Made by a program: the position numbers and the translations under genes
NCBI GenBank assembly: GCA_030512335.1
Contig: JAULSU010000004.1
Location: 2,852,001 to 2,916,000 of the forward strand
Source of the DNA: Immersiella caudata
Lineage: Eukaryota; Ascomycota; Sordariomycetes; Sordariales; Lasiosphaeriaceae
DNA: 64,000 bases
Reading direction: 5' to 3'
Shown here: positions 1 through 12,387 of the stretch, piece by piece
Position numbering within the stretch: the first letter of the stretch is position 1
Layout of the letters: each line of letters starts with the position of its first letter
The notes under the pieces: generated by a model
Databases searched by the model: none
Told to the model about the DNA's origin: nothing
What the model saw: only the letters and a program-made list of their open reading frames with translations

Positions 1-1076
1 AGCTGCCCATGGACGTACTCCATATCTTGCAGCAACGTGATGAGGCTGTGCTTGGCGGTAGTAGACGTGATGACCCCAGTCATCGCCAGCATGTCTCTCC
101 GATTCCCAGGGCTGAGCTCCATGTCGTAGACAAAGTTCTGTAAGCATACTTTGTCCAGAATGCAGTCCGAGTCGATGAAGAGGATAAACAAGTTGTCGTT
201 TCGTCTGAGGTACTGCTGGTACACCTTGTCGATGAGTTTAAAGGTCATTTTCTGGCAGTGCCTCTTGCCACCATGGGGGAACCGTGAAACCGTAACCCGG
301 GCTCCTTTATACGTGACATCAATGCTCTTGGGGTACGAGTCCAGGGTCAGGGGCACGCCAAGCTTTTCGATAGTGTTGAGATAGAGTTCGTCCTCTTGGT
401 CGCCATCGAAGGAGAGAAAGACGTGGATGCAAGATGGCGGATAGTCGCAATCAACCACCGAGTTTACGGCGGTAACAAGAACATCCGGCTCCTCTTTGTA
501 GCAGGGCATGACGATGACCACTTTTGGGGCTGATGCTTCATCGAGTATTTGCTTGATCCGCTTGGTCCGTCCAAGTTGGTGTGTGACAATTTGGTAGACG
601 CAGAACAACCATGGTATTGTCAAGAGACCAGCGAAGCTGTAAAAGGCGAACCACTGAAGGAAACTAACCATATACTGTGGCCATATCCTTGTAATCTGAC
701 TGGGGAGCGGCAGTGTCACAAGCATGATGGGCAAGAAAATGCATCTTCGTCAGTCGTTTGTCAGTATATCTTGAGATCAGTAGCCAGAGGAAAGGAGAGA
801 AGGAAAGTACCTGAGTAGCAGAAACGCAACCCCCACAACGAATGCCAGTAGTCGTACGGTCCAATGCTCCGCTTTTATGAACACTTTCCACAGGCAGTAC
901 ATGAAGGCGGCAATCCACAGGAACCACTCGAGGAAGGCCGCCAGCATGACCACACCAATGATGGCAGTGTAAACGATCTGAGGATCAACATGTCAGCTCC
1001 CACCACCACCTCCGCCATGGGATGGTGAATTCCATACATCGTTGACGGGCCATGGTTCTGCCGTGTCCTCGGCCAT
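1..1076 (-). CDS. Chitin synthase (GT2 family, class VI/VII-like), N-terminal part
   Basis: Partial gene; its 3' end lies outside the window. Chitin synthases polymerise UDP-GlcNAc into chitin at the plasma membrane. The start ATG at 1076 opens a 13-codon exon (1038-1076); introns are 978-1037 and 745-810, both phase-consistent. The visible protein begins with MAEDTAEPWPVND, then has two or three hydrophobic helices (VMLAAFLEWFLWIAAFMY; WFAFYSFAGLLTIPWLF), then the glycosyltransferase core with VIVMPCYKEEPDV, the first acidic motif FLSFDGDQEDE, and IDSDCIL just before the window edge. The short N-terminus without a myosin or long hydrophilic head resembles the small divergent fungal classes (VI/VII) rather than classes I-III or V. 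The class is inferred from memory of family architecture; the enzyme family itself is clear. Confidence 0.82.
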
Positions 1077-3641
1077 CCTGATGTGAGGTTGACGGAGCCA
1101 GGAGGACGGAGTGTCCACACGGCAGCGACAGTGGGAGAACAGATGATGTTGAGCTGAGCGTCGGGACGATTCGCCAAGGAAAGCCCAGGACGGTTTGGGC
1201 AGCTATCCCTGGACCTAGCTTTGCTTGGAGAGGCGGTCGGCGGAAAGCTGCAGCGAGCGAGAGCCCATGCGCGGCTGCTTGCAGGCCAGCTGCCGTAAAC
1301 AGATCTCCAAGCTCAGCGATGCGCGAATAGCCGCCGCCGTCGTCCGGAGTGGATTTCGTCCTATCTTTATTCGAGGCAAGATGCGCTCTACCCCCGGGCA
1401 TCGCGGATGGTCCAGCAGGTGTCGACCGTACCTGCGCGGACGCAAAGGTAAGGGGGAGGGAGGGGTTGGTGAACCGGGAAAGTCGACCGGTCTCCTCGCC
1501 GCCTCCGCAACCACTGCCGCACCCACAGGGTAGCAAAACTTGGTGCCTCTAACTCCAACTCCCAGATGCATCTGGCCAGTGGGATGCGCACGCCTCAGTT
1601 TGGACGAACCGTAATGGGCCGGCGGGAGCGACAATATCTACAAATTAAGCAGTTTAGCCGGGGTATAACTTCAGACCTGAAGGCTCACGAGGCCCCATGG
1701 GGAAATTCTCACCAGATCTGCGGGAACGGCAGCAAAGTGCTATGCGGCCCGAAATTATTCACCAAAGCTATAGAATGAAGAAAATAAAAACACGAGAATG
1801 GAAAAAGTCCATGGCTTCCAGATGTGCCCAAATCGTGAAGTAATGCGACCCCTTTTTAATTCTCCCGCGAGTGCAAACGGATGAGCCATCAAGCCAGGGG
1901 AGAAGCGGTGAACAGCCATCAAAGACATTTTATCGACACAGCGGCACTGGCCACACTATCCGAGAAATACGAAGCTCCGTGTTGAAGAAAGTAGTGCGCC
2001 CTCCCTCGCTAGGGTCAAGGGTAAGGTTTCGGTTGTCATCCCTGGCTGTCAGTATGAAAAATAACAGACAAGCCGTCATTTCAGATGAGCAGCGAACTGA
2101 AAGATCTGAAAAGTAGATGGGAGCGGGAAGAAAGCGCCCGATCGTTTCCGATGTTTGTGGTTCAGGACACAGGGCGAGGAAGGCACCTTGAGGGAGCTCT
2201 TTCCACAGAGAAAACCACCACACTTCCATTCCACACGCACTGGACCCTGAGAATGACCCTCTCCATCCCATTGCAAGTCCACCACGCCAAGCCCATCATC
2301 GGAAACTCAACTCAACTCAACTTCACACTCCTAAAATTTCCCGAAACGGCCTCATTGACATGACACCAAATCCCATCATTTCAAACTGCACGTTTCCATG
2401 GATCACTTGCAACAGACAGGACACTCGGCGGTTGGAAGGATCGCCCTCGCCAAGATCGCTAGGGCGCAGCTTGCTTCAGATAAGCCTTGTGGCGGGCTTG
2501 GGTGCTGTCTCGGCGGTGTTGGGGGTTGCAGGGGGGAAATGCATCTATTCCACGACAGATCGGAGGGACGTAATTTTCCTCGCAAGGTTCAACATGCCGT
2601 GTAATGAAATTGGGACTACCACGTGCCATAAAACTGAAGTCATTTTTCAAACGTCTTCCGGCTCTTCATTTAGCTCAGGACTGCCGGGCCGTTCGCGTAG
2701 AAGCTCTGTACCCACTTCCTCATTAGTTGCGCTCGAATGGGAATGAATATAAGTCAAGCAGAAGAAAATACCTCTCCATCCATGGGGGCCATTTACCGTA
2801 CTTGGTCTTGCGTCATCATCACTTGGAACTAGTGGGCCTTGACCTTCCTCCGGGGCGCTCTCGCGGCATCTCTATCCGAGCCCTGGCATCGGTTCCGGCT
2901 GTTTGTTGCCTGGCTCGTTCGCAAGGCTTTCACTTTCTTGAGATGACAACCCTTCAGCTCGCTGTGTGTGGTTCACTAAATTGTCAAAACGAACGTGTCT
3001 GTCTAACTACAAGCAAGCTGAGGGAGTGTGTGTTTTCCTTGCTGACAACCCCGCGGCCTCACAACCCGCGAAGTTGGCCAATGGTGGCCGTATCCCGTAA
3101 GTTTGTAAGGTGGTAAAGATTTGTGAGACCAAAGCTCCGCTGCGGGATCGGCAATAGCGATATGCACACTGGGTCCCAGAGACTGGCAGACACAGTCCAG
3201 TATAACCGTCTGGCGCTCGCTTGCCTTGCCCGCGCGTCGTCGCATCGTTCCCCTTCTCATCTTGCCGTAATCAATACTGCAATCTGTTAAAGACCCAGCG
3301 GCCTTCGTCCACTTGCCATCGCAGACCACCCCTGAAAGCCCATCTCTGGGCTGACGCCAAAGCCGCCAAATCAGCCACTGCAAGCGCAGCGCCCGCCGAC
3401 AGCGCGTTGACAGAGCGTGATTAGTCCCGTTAGTGAGGGTCCATGTCATTTACCATGCTTGCCGGGCTGGCTGCATCTCGGCGGCGGGGTGCTAGAATGT
3501 CATCTCCAATCGGAAGCGACCAGGACCGGTCTCGGGGAGAAGTGCGTGATACATGCTCGAGTCGGAGTAGCCCTGATCATGTCCTATTATGTTCGTGCCC
3601 GGGCGGCATCGTCAGCAAAATCTGAGTCGAGTAATATGATG
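1077..3641. other. Intergenic region upstream of chitin synthase
   Basis: No convincing gene was seen in 2.5 kb on either strand; open frames are short, overlap in several frames and have no recognisable domain. It probably holds the promoter and a long 5' leader of the chitin synthase gene plus the 3' region of UPF2. Nothing repetitive was recognised. Confidence 0.5.
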
Positions 3642-6600
3642 TTAAGCAGGTAGTCTTCTTCGGCCTCGGCCCCGTTGATGACCACCCCGAGAGGAGCGCG
3701 GGGGGTGGTTTTCGCCACTGTTCATCTCCCTGTGCGGTGTTGTCTCGGACAGGGGGTCATTGAGTGCTTTGCGGCACCTGGGGCCGAATGAGCCATGCCG
3801 TGAAGGAAAATCATTGGCTGTGGCTGATGTGAAAGAAGAGTTTAGTTTTTGAGAATGTTCATACCAGTCGACGTCACTAAGCTGCAGTTTGCGGACACGC
3901 TGCCCGCCACGCTCCTTGACCGACTTGTTGTCGGCCCGGTTGTGATGGTGCATTGTTGATTTATCGTTGCCTGTGTATGACGTGTGAATATTGGTGTTTG
4001 CCTTGAGGGGTGTCGAGTTGAGTTCACCATCTGCGTCTTCGTTCTCGCGAAGGTCGTAGTTTAATACCAAGTTCTTGATGCGCTGTTGTTCCTCTCTTTC
4101 TGCTTGTTGCTGATTCTTCATGGCAACGGCAAAATGAGAGTCGGATGGCAATGCAACAGTACGGGTCTATTACGGGTCAGTACCGCGTACGGTGGACGAC
4201 AACGGCTTTGGGCACGTACCTGTTGGCGGTTGCCTTTCTTTGTCAGGAGGGAGAAGGCCATGGTAGCGCCAGGACTCTTAGGTAGGCCTTCAGTAGATTC
4301 CCCGCCCGCTGCGTGCTCGCGGACTTTGGGTCGAACTGGAAGTGGGAGGTCGAACTGCTGTTTCCGCTCGGACTTGCGGGATTCTAAGCTCTCAGCCATC
4401 ATCTTGGCATACTCACGTTCGAAGTCTGCTTCATCCTCCGGGTCGATCTCCTCCTCCTGCCTAGTGACGACGATCTCGGCCTCAAATTCATCGCTCGAGT
4501 ATGGGGGATTCTGTTCGTGCTCCTGTCGCAGCCGCACCCAGTTGGTTTGTGTCACGAATATTGGCGTTGGAGTTGTAGGGCATACCTCTGCCTCTGCGTC
4601 TTCGGATTCATCGTCCTCATTATCATCTTGATCCTCAAGCTGGAGGTCATCAGCATTCTCATCCTCCGAGGATGACTCGTTTGAGCCGTCATCCTGCTCG
4701 GCTCCCTTATCGAGGCCAGCTGTCTTCTGATCTTGTGCAACAGCCAACTGAAAGACCTTTGATGCCTCCTCCAAGTTGGAGGCCAGTTTCCACTGAGGTC
4801 TAGTAAGGGAAAAGATGTCCTGAACCAGAAACTCGATGTCCATCGGCAGGGGGTTCTTCGTGTGAATGTAGTATTGGAAGAAAGAGAGGAAGTAGTCGAG
4901 CTTCTTTCCAGCGGCCCCTTTGTTAAAGAACATGCCGCAAGTCTCAAGAATGGTTGAGATTAGACGGATGCGGAAGTAGTCATCAGGCGGGTCGAGAGGG
5001 TTGATGCGACCTGGCACAGGAGGTCCCCCTAGATCAAACATTAGCATCAACATTTCTGCGCAGCCCTGTCCCGTCACGTACCGTGGCCAAGGATCATGAT
5101 CTTGTACATGATGTCGAAGATCACAGGGTGCTCAAGCATCCTGTAGTTGTACAACTCGCCCAGAAACTTCACCTCAGCGACACGGCGCTGGTTGAACTTG
5201 AAGTCATTCTGCTCAAGCCCGAAGCAGATCGACTCAATAACAGTGTCGATGACCCCAATGATGAAGTCAGCGTGGTATCTGTACAGCGCGCTGAGGACGA
5301 TAGCGAGAAGGTGAATGTTTCCATATTTGATCTTTCCCGGCTTTGAAAATACCTTGTGAAGAATGGAAACAACCTCCTTTTCTTCCCAATGAAGTCTGCG
5401 GATCTGTCTCAGAATCTTGCTATAATTCCGCTTGGTCAGGTCACCGTATATCAGCTTGCGGATGAAGAGTTCCATGGGCGTTCTGTCTTTTTGCTGAATA
5501 GCCGGACGCTGGGGAGGGTCAACGTAATACACCGCGTTTTCAATCAGCATCTTCTCGGCTTGGCCAATATGCTGAACAGACTTCTTGCGCTGAAGGGTCT
5601 CCAGGAAGGATGCCATACGAGGCGAAGTTTCAGGGTTCCTCAGCAAGTAGCGCCCGCAATTCTCCAGCAAGTTGCAGATGATCTCGATGTTCATCCGGGA
5701 GAAGTCATCAAGGCTGACCTTGAGGCAGTGGAAGACAACATGCTCGGGGACGATTCCGAACTTGGTCAGCTCAGCGAGATAACGAATGTTGCTGAGCCGA
5801 ACCTGACCTAGAAACTCTTTCTCTTTGCGCCGCTGAAGGCTGCGAAACTCGGCATCAAGATAATCGACAACGCCTTTGGGGATGTCAGGCATATACTGGC
5901 CAAGTGTTGCGATAAGTCTTGACCAGCTCGGCAGCAGATCACCACGTCCCCTTGGAACATCGGTCAAGGCCTTGATTAGCCGGTTTCGCGAAGCTTTTGA
6001 GTTCAAGAAACAGAAATCAATCGCCATTTGATCGATGACATCCTTGTTGGTCAAGTCAGGGAGTCGGAGAAGGAGCGCATCGACCTGGGCGCCGATCGTC
6101 TTGTTTGCGATGGCAGTGGACTGGTCGTCGAGGCTCGTATCCACCGGCTTCGAGGCTTCAGCATCCATGTCAATCTTCTTCCCGACCTGTTCGTCCTCGG
6201 GCTTCTTCTTCTTGACCTCCTCCAACAGAATCCCAGGAACTTTGCCCTTGAGGTCAACTAAGTTTTCGTAGAATCGACGCTCTTCTTCATCCTCCCAGAT
6301 TCCGGAACCGTCTCCTTGGCCTCGAAGATACTCTCCAGCCTTGACTATGCCAATGGAACCGTTAGCTGCGCCGGAAGAGTCGTCAGCGTCCTTGAGGTCG
6401 GGCATATCAGCTCCAAGGACGTCCGCCAGAACCTGGGCATTAGACACAAGTCGCTCTTGGGCTTTCAGCTGCTTCTCGAAGTTTTGCTGACGGTCCTCAA
6501 ACACTTCGCCAGACTTAACGTAGGCCTCGGCGTTCTTGCGAGACTGGCTGTAGATGGCCTTCTGGTCGCGGACAAGATGAGACTTGACATCCTCGAAGTA

Positions 6601-7583
6601 ACGCTTGAGGATGTTTTTGAAACGCTCCTGCAGCTCGGGGGAGGTGAAGGGCGGGTCGTCTGGAGAAATGGCGGCCTCGTCGTCCCGCTCCTCCTCTCCG
6701 TTTCCAGCCTTCGTAGCTCCATCCTCCTCGACAGTTTTCCGACCTTCGGAACCAGCGGCTCGAACTCCAAGGATATCCCAGCTGAACGTCTTGACGAAGG
6801 TTACCAAGAGTGGTAGGTTCGCGTGCTCCCGATCGTGGCCCAAGAGATCCTTCAGGACCTCAAGAGGGAAGGGTTCGGCGCCGCCCCCCTTCGTAGAGCC
6901 GCGCGGTTTCGACTCGCTCGCTCTGCCTGCCGTGCCTTTAATGGCGTCCTCCGGACGAGAGACGTCATCAAGCGTCCGAAGGAGGCCAACAAGCCACAAC
7001 TCGGTGACTACCCGAAGAAGCACCCGCTGTCGGACAATTCGGTCTTTCTCCTCCTTCTCCCTAGCTTCGGCGCTTAGTGTCTTCAGATACCCCTTGTCGG
7101 GTGTGGCCATTGACTTGCCAAGCAGCCATCCCAGATACTCTGTGAACTCCGAGGGGCCGAATCGCTGGTGGAGTGCGCTGACAATCCCGACGCCCGCTTC
7201 AATCTCTCCGGGGGTCTTAAGCTTGCAGAGTCCTTCGTGGCATGCCGAGATGATCTCCGAGAGGTATTTGGACAAGCTGACCGTCCGAATTTCCTGAATG
7301 AATGTGTTGAGAGTCGCTGCGGAGATGGCCGTGCGGAGGCGCTTGATGAAAGCCGTGTTCTTCTTCAGGGTTGAATCGAGCGACTTGGAGACGGGAAAGA
7401 GATCTATATTGAGCAAGGTGGGTTAGGTCGCGTTTGTCCAGCGAAAGGACCGCATATGTCATACCAGTCTCACCATCCCAGGCCCTCTGGTTCAGGTCCC
7501 GGAGCTCGCCTGTAGGAAACCATGTCAGCAAATGCCGACGAAGAAGCGGCCTCGAAGAACTTACGCCGACGTGCGCGATCCAT
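3642..7583 (-). CDS. UPF2: Nonsense-mediated mRNA decay factor Upf2/Nmd2
   Basis: Scaffold of the cytoplasmic NMD complex that bridges Upf1 and Upf3. Exons on the minus strand: 7565-7583, 7474-7509, 5082-7403, 4220-5028 and 3642-4166, all phase-consistent, giving about 1236 residues, a normal family length. The N-terminus runs MDRARRR, then ELRDLNQRAWDDLFPVSKSL and KKNTAFIKRLRT, which is characteristic of the first MIF4G domain. Two further MIF4G-like helical repeats follow; the third ends near LYNYRMLEHPVIFDIMYKI and, after the splice, GGPPVPGRINPLDPPDDYF. A strongly acidic stretch and the Upf1-binding region lie C-terminally, followed by VRKLQLSDVDWY. The first two exons are tiny (19 and 36 nt). 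The C-terminus is uncertain: a possible donor (GTATGA) sits right after DVDW, but the frame is also open to 3642. Confidence 0.93.
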
Positions 7584-9141
7584 GTTAGGTTGTTTTCAAT
7601 GATGTGTGCCCGTGCAGGAATTGCTGGTGCCGAGACATTCGCAGGTGGAAGTGCTACGGGCATAAGAGGAATCGCAACTGGTAATCCCCATCCGCATTAG
7701 ATACAGGCATCGGTGGTGCGGCACGGAGAAGCTGCCTGTGTAAGGGTCGCGTTCAGCGGAGATTTCGAAGCTGGATTAAAAAGCAGGCGCCTTGTTCCAC
7801 TCAAAAGTGAAAGATGCTTCTGACGACGAAACCTAGGCGGCGTTGACGAAATTGATAAACGATAAAGTCACGGTGATTGGAATCCCTGCGGTGGGGTAAC
7901 CGCAAAAAGGGCGACAGCGGCTCCTATTGGCCCAACTACCGCTATAGACGACTGCTGCGTCTAAAATTGCAGTGCCCCTCAGATTCGTCCACAGGGCGCA
8001 CACGCGCTGGAGACAAAACCCTCCATCACCAAGCTCCCATCCCCTGCACCCGAACTGGGTGACAGCAACGCGCTCGGGTGGGGACGAACCAACCCAAATC
8101 CAAGTTCAAGGGAACATTCACACAGAAGGTATTCTGTTCGCTTTGAGAGTTGATACCATCTCGGCCTCCCGCCTCCATACTGAAAGTCTTGGCAAAAGTC
8201 TACTCGCATACGTGCATACCTAGGTTGAAAGCGCCTTCGTTCAATCAAGAATTCCATCAACGGAAAGTACAAGGGGGGCGCTTCGCAAAACCTTCGAGAG
8301 TTCGGGGGTTCGAAACGCCAGGCTGGGGTCGACTGCCATCTTTGGGAAGATCGACGCTGACGGAGTGGCTATGTCGTCAATCGGCCACAGAAGTTCTCCG
8401 TGCCAGCTTGCAACGTCCTTATCTCGACTTTGCTGTCGCGATATCACCCTCCACGATCGACAAGATGAAGATTGGGGCAAAAGTCTGTTCTGGACCAAGC
8501 GGTGCCAGTCGGCGGGCGCACACCAGACGTTCCACGGAGAAAATCGATCCAATGGCCAAGTCGGCCCTGAGCTGCGGCGCAAGCTTGGCGCGCCTCGGGT
8601 TGTGGGCTGTCGAAGTATCTCCGTGTAATCGGCTAGCGGGCTCCTTATCAGACGACATGATTTGCCCACGACAAATGGATTTCTCAGAGCTAGATAAGGA
8701 AGCATGCGCTGCCGCTCACATTTCCCTCCCAGGACGTTCGAATTGTGGCATGTCCGCGGAATGACGCTCCCGCCATGATGGCTTCGCGCTCCCCGGCAGC
8801 GGATCGCCGTCGTCCCGCCTCCTCAAGCCCATGGGCCTCGCCTCTGGGGGCAGGAGCTGGTCGTGGACGGCGCATGGCGCATTCCCGCGGCATGCGGGAT
8901 GCTTTGATGTGGGTTATGGATCTGACACTGTACCCGCGCAAACCCATGCACCGGAGAAGCGGTTCGAAGATCAACAAGCCCGGCAATCGCATGGCCAGAG
9001 GGGTTCGGAGGAGCATCCAGTCCTGTATATTGGGGGCCTTCCCCTAGGTTGTTATCTTGGTGGCTTACCTGCTAGATGCCCAATTCTAACATTCTTCCCC
9101 TTTCTTATCCGTGCCTCTAGCTATCGTGCCTATCCTCCAAC
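7584..9141. other. Divergent intergenic region UPF2 / nitrate reductase
   Basis: Shared upstream region of two divergent genes, 1.56 kb, no supported gene. The half near the nitrate reductase carries GATA-type and TCCGCGGA sites, annotated separately. Confidence 0.6.
8645..8760. promoter_or_regulatory. Candidate nitrogen-control sites (GATA pair plus TCCGCGGA)
   Basis: Seen: GATAAG at 8693-8698, its reverse form TTATCA near 8645-8650, and the palindrome TCCGCGGA at 8753-8760, about 380 bp upstream of the nitrate reductase start. Known: fungal nitrate reductase genes are activated by GATA factors (NIT2/AreA) and by the pathway-specific Zn2Cys6 factor NIT4/NirA, whose sites are CCGCGG-like. 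Inferred: these are the binding sites. Short motifs occur by chance, so confidence is moderate. Confidence 0.45.
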
Positions 9142-11890
9142 ATGGAAGTGATGTCCCCTATGGTCAGGTCACTTGTTGAGCCTCCATCAACGCTCCATTT
9201 CCCCCTGCCCTCTCCTCCAGCAAGCATGCACAACACAGGCAACCTCAAGACCCCAGAAATTGACGTCCAGTCCCACGATGGCCTCGACTCAGAACCAGAC
9301 ACCCTCGAGCGCCCTTATCCCCTCCCGCCAAAGTCAAGACTGAACCAGGTCCTACCCGAAGACCTCAAAACCCCAGACAACTTTGTCGAGCGCGACCCCC
9401 GCCTCATCCGCCTTACCGGCATCCACCCCTTCAATGTCGAAGCCCCCCTAACGGACCTGTACGACGAAGGATTCCTCACCACCAAAGACCTCCACTACGT
9501 CCGCAACCATGGCCCCGTCCCGCGCGTCGAAGACGCTGACATGCTCAACTGGGAGTTCACCATTGAAGGCCTCGTCTCCAAACCCACAAAGCTCACTCTC
9601 CGTGGCCTCCTCCGCGACTACGAACAGCTCACCTACCCCGTGACCCTCGTCTGCGCCGGCAACCGCCGCAAGGAGCAAAACGTCGCCCGCAAGACCAAAG
9701 GCTTCTCCTGGGGCGCCGCCGGGCTCTCTACCGCCCTCTGGACCGGCGTCAGCCTGGTCGATCTGCTCGCGCGGGCGTGTCCCCAGCGCGGCGCACGGTA
9801 TGTGTGCTTCGAGGGCGCGGATAAGCTGCCGAATGGGTACTACGCTACATCTATCAAGCTCAGCTGGGCGATGGATCCTGAACGGGGAGTCATGGTGGCG
9901 CACAAGATGAACGGGGAGGTGCTCCATCCCGACCACGGCAAGCCGGTGAGGGTGGTCATCCCAGGGCAGATTGGGGGCAGGAGCGTCAAGTGGTTGAAGA
10001 GGATTGTGGTGACGAGGGAGCCGAGCGATAATTGGTATCATATCTATGATAATCGGGTGCTGCCCACGATGGTGACGCCCGAGGCGAGCGCGGATCTGCC
10101 TGAGGTGTGGAAGGATGAGAGGTATGCGATTTATGATTTGAATACAAATAGTGCGGTTTGCTATCCCGCGCATGATGAGAGGGTGGTGCTGGGGCAGGTG
10201 GAGGAGGTGTATAAGGTGAGGGGTTATGCGTACACCGGGGGCGGGAGAAGGGTAGGGAGGCTGGAGGTGACGTTGGACCAGGGAAGGAGCTGGGAGTTGG
10301 CGGAGGTTACGTACCCGGAGGATGAGTATCGACGGGCTGTGGAAGGAGATATCTTGTATGGGGGGAGGGTGGATATCTCGTGGAGGGACTCGTCGTTTTG
10401 TTGGTGCTTCTGGGAGCTTGATATTCCGCTGGCACGTCTCCAGGAGGCGAAGGATGTGATGGTGAGGGCGATGGACGATTCGATGAGCATTCAGCCCAGG
10501 GATATGTACTGGAGTGTAATGGGCATGATGAACAACCCATGGTTTCGAGTGGTCATCCACAAGGAGGACGGGGCTCTGCGATTTGAGCACCCTACGCAGC
10601 CGGCAAATATTCCTGGAGGTTGGATGGAGAGAGTCAAAGCGGAGGGGAGGAATGTTATCAACGGGTTCTGGGGTGAGAAAGCTCCCGGTGAGGAAGATGG
10701 GGTGGTTGAGGCAGAGCCTGCGAAGGAGATCTCCATGGTGGATGAAAAGATCACGAGAAAGATCACCATCGACGAGCTGCGAGAGCATGAGGGTGAGGAT
10801 GAGCCTTGGTTTGTCGTTAACGGGGAAGTCTACGACGGCACAAAATTCCTCGAGGGCCACCCCGGTGGCGCAGCCTCCATCACAGGCGCTGCTGGACAAG
10901 ACGCAACGGAGGAATTCCTGACAATCCGTAAGTCCAGCCATCTCAATGCCACTCGTTTCCAATTTCTAACCCCCCTTAGACAGTGAAAACGCTAAAGCCA
11001 TGATGCCGAGCTACCACATCGGCACCCTCACTCCTGCTGCCCTCGCCACCCTCACCTCCAAAGAATCTCAGCCCTCCCTTCCCGACAAAACCCGCCCCGT
11101 CTTCCTCCAGCCCAAGTCTTGGTCCCCCGCTACCCTCACCTCCAAAGAAAAAGTCTCACCTGACACCAAAATCTTCACCTTTACCCTCGACCATCCCTCC
11201 CAATCCATCGGCCTCCCCGTCGGTCAGCACCTCATGATGCGCCTGCGCGACCCCTCCTCCAACGAAGCCATCATCCGCGCTTACACACCCATCTCATCCC
11301 CAACCGAAATCGGCACCCTCCGTGTGCTCGTCAAAATCTACTATGACACGGCCGGTACCTGCGGGGGGCGAATGACGCAGGCCCTGGACGCTCTCCCTGT
11401 GGGTCAAACCATTGATTTCAAGGGACCCGTGGGGAAGTTCAACTACCTCGGCAAAGGCCTCTGTTCCATCAATGGGCGGGAGCGTAAGGTCCGCAAATTT
11501 GTCATGATCTGCGCTGGGTCGGGTATCACGCCCATCTTCCAGGTCCTGAGGGCGGTCCTCGCCGACAAGGAGGATCCCACGGAGTGTCTTGTGCTGGATG
11601 GGAATAGAGTGGAGGAGGACATCTTGATGATGAAAAATCTGGACGAGATGGCGGGGGAGAATAGCGAGAGGTGTAAGGTGTTATACACGCTGAGTCGTCC
11701 GCTAGAGAGTTGGAAGGGGTTGAGGGGGAGGATGGATAGGGGTTTGTTTGAGAGGGAGGTCGGGAGGTCGGATAAAGAAGGAAAGGGTGAAGTGATGGTT
11801 CTGGTGTGTGGACCGGGGAGCATGGAAGGGAGCGTTAAGGGGGCTTTGGGGGGTTTGGGTTGGGAGGATGAGGATTTGTTGTTTTTCTAG
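9142..11890 (+). CDS. niaD: Assimilatory nitrate reductase (NAD(P)H)
   Basis: Reduces nitrate to nitrite in the cytosol, the first step of nitrate assimilation. Two exons, 9142-10927 and 10980-11890, joined by a 52-nt intron, encode 898 residues, typical for the family. In order: molybdopterin domain with the cofactor Cys in VCAGNRRKEQN (about residue 171); dimerisation domain; cytochrome b5 domain with heme ligands in GHPGG (His about 573) and HSENA (His about 596, spanning the splice); FAD domain with RAYTPIS (about 695); and NAD(P)H domain with CAGSGITPIFQVLRAVL and the C-terminus ending LLFF. The intron lies between the two heme His residues, so correct splicing is needed for heme binding. 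The nitrite reductase and nitrate transporter genes, often clustered with it, are not in this window. The symbol is the Aspergillus name (nit-3 in Neurospora). Confidence 0.96.
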
Positions 11891-12267
11891 GGGAAATAGG
11901 GAGTTTGAAGGCGCATGACGAAAAAAAAAAAAAGAAAAAAAGAAAGAGAGCTGTGTAGGTGCACATTGGATTTGGAATTAGGTCTGGATGGATGAGCTGT
12001 ACATAATCTCTGTCCTGATTATTCACTACCTAGGTAGTTTTATAACTTTTGGTGAGTACACAGCTAGGACACGAGTCCTCGCGAGTGGCTTGCTCTGCAA
12101 GGCAATATTTTCTAGGCCCCCATCCGTGCCTACTCCCTTGCCTAAATACTCATGACCCGCATTAGGAGTTCCAACACAAGAGTCCTCCCGGCACAGCGGG
12201 AGCCCACGTCTTCTCGTAACCCAAAACCTCCCAGACATGATAACCTAGTATTCTATGTTCTACTGCT
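11891..12267. other. Spacer with A-rich tract
   Basis: Non-coding spacer between nitrate reductase and the 5S gene. An A-rich tract (near 11923-11948) lies about 35 nt after the stop codon and is probably part of the 3' UTR. No gene seen. Confidence 0.5.
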
Positions 12268-12387
12268 ACATACGACCATACCCACTGGAGAACTCGGGAT
12301 CCCGTCCGCTCTCCCATAGATAAGCCAGTGAGGGCCGGACTAGTAGTTGGGTCGGTGACGACCAGCGAATCCCCGGTGTTGTATGTT
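12268..12387 (+). rRNA. 5S ribosomal RNA gene
   Basis: A single 5S rRNA gene of about 120 nt. It begins ACATACGACCATACCCACTG and ends GTTGTATGT, so the termini pair as helix I. Internal conserved blocks are visible: GGGATCCCGTCCGCTC, and TAGTAGTTGGGT followed by GTGACGACCAGCGAATCCC. These match the fungal 5S core that also holds the RNA polymerase III internal promoter. A T-run at about 12392-12396 can serve as the Pol III terminator. Dispersed 5S genes, separate from the rDNA repeat, are typical of filamentous ascomycetes. The middle part differs from the common Neurospora alpha type as I remember it, so this may be a minor variant. Confidence 0.92.

Noticed and set aside
985..1634. Overlapping minus-strand frames upstream of the chitin synthase start
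   Set aside because: They overlap each other in different frames and the chitin synthase start exon at 1038-1076 explains the only conserved sequence here.
8296..8320. GGGGGTTCGAAACGCC resembling a T-arm
   Set aside because: No cloverleaf can be drawn around it and the B-box consensus is incomplete.
9448..10962. Long minus-strand open frame of 504 codons opposite nitrate reductase
   Set aside because: It is a His/Arg/Leu-rich shadow of a GC-rich coding strand; the plus-strand protein has every family motif.
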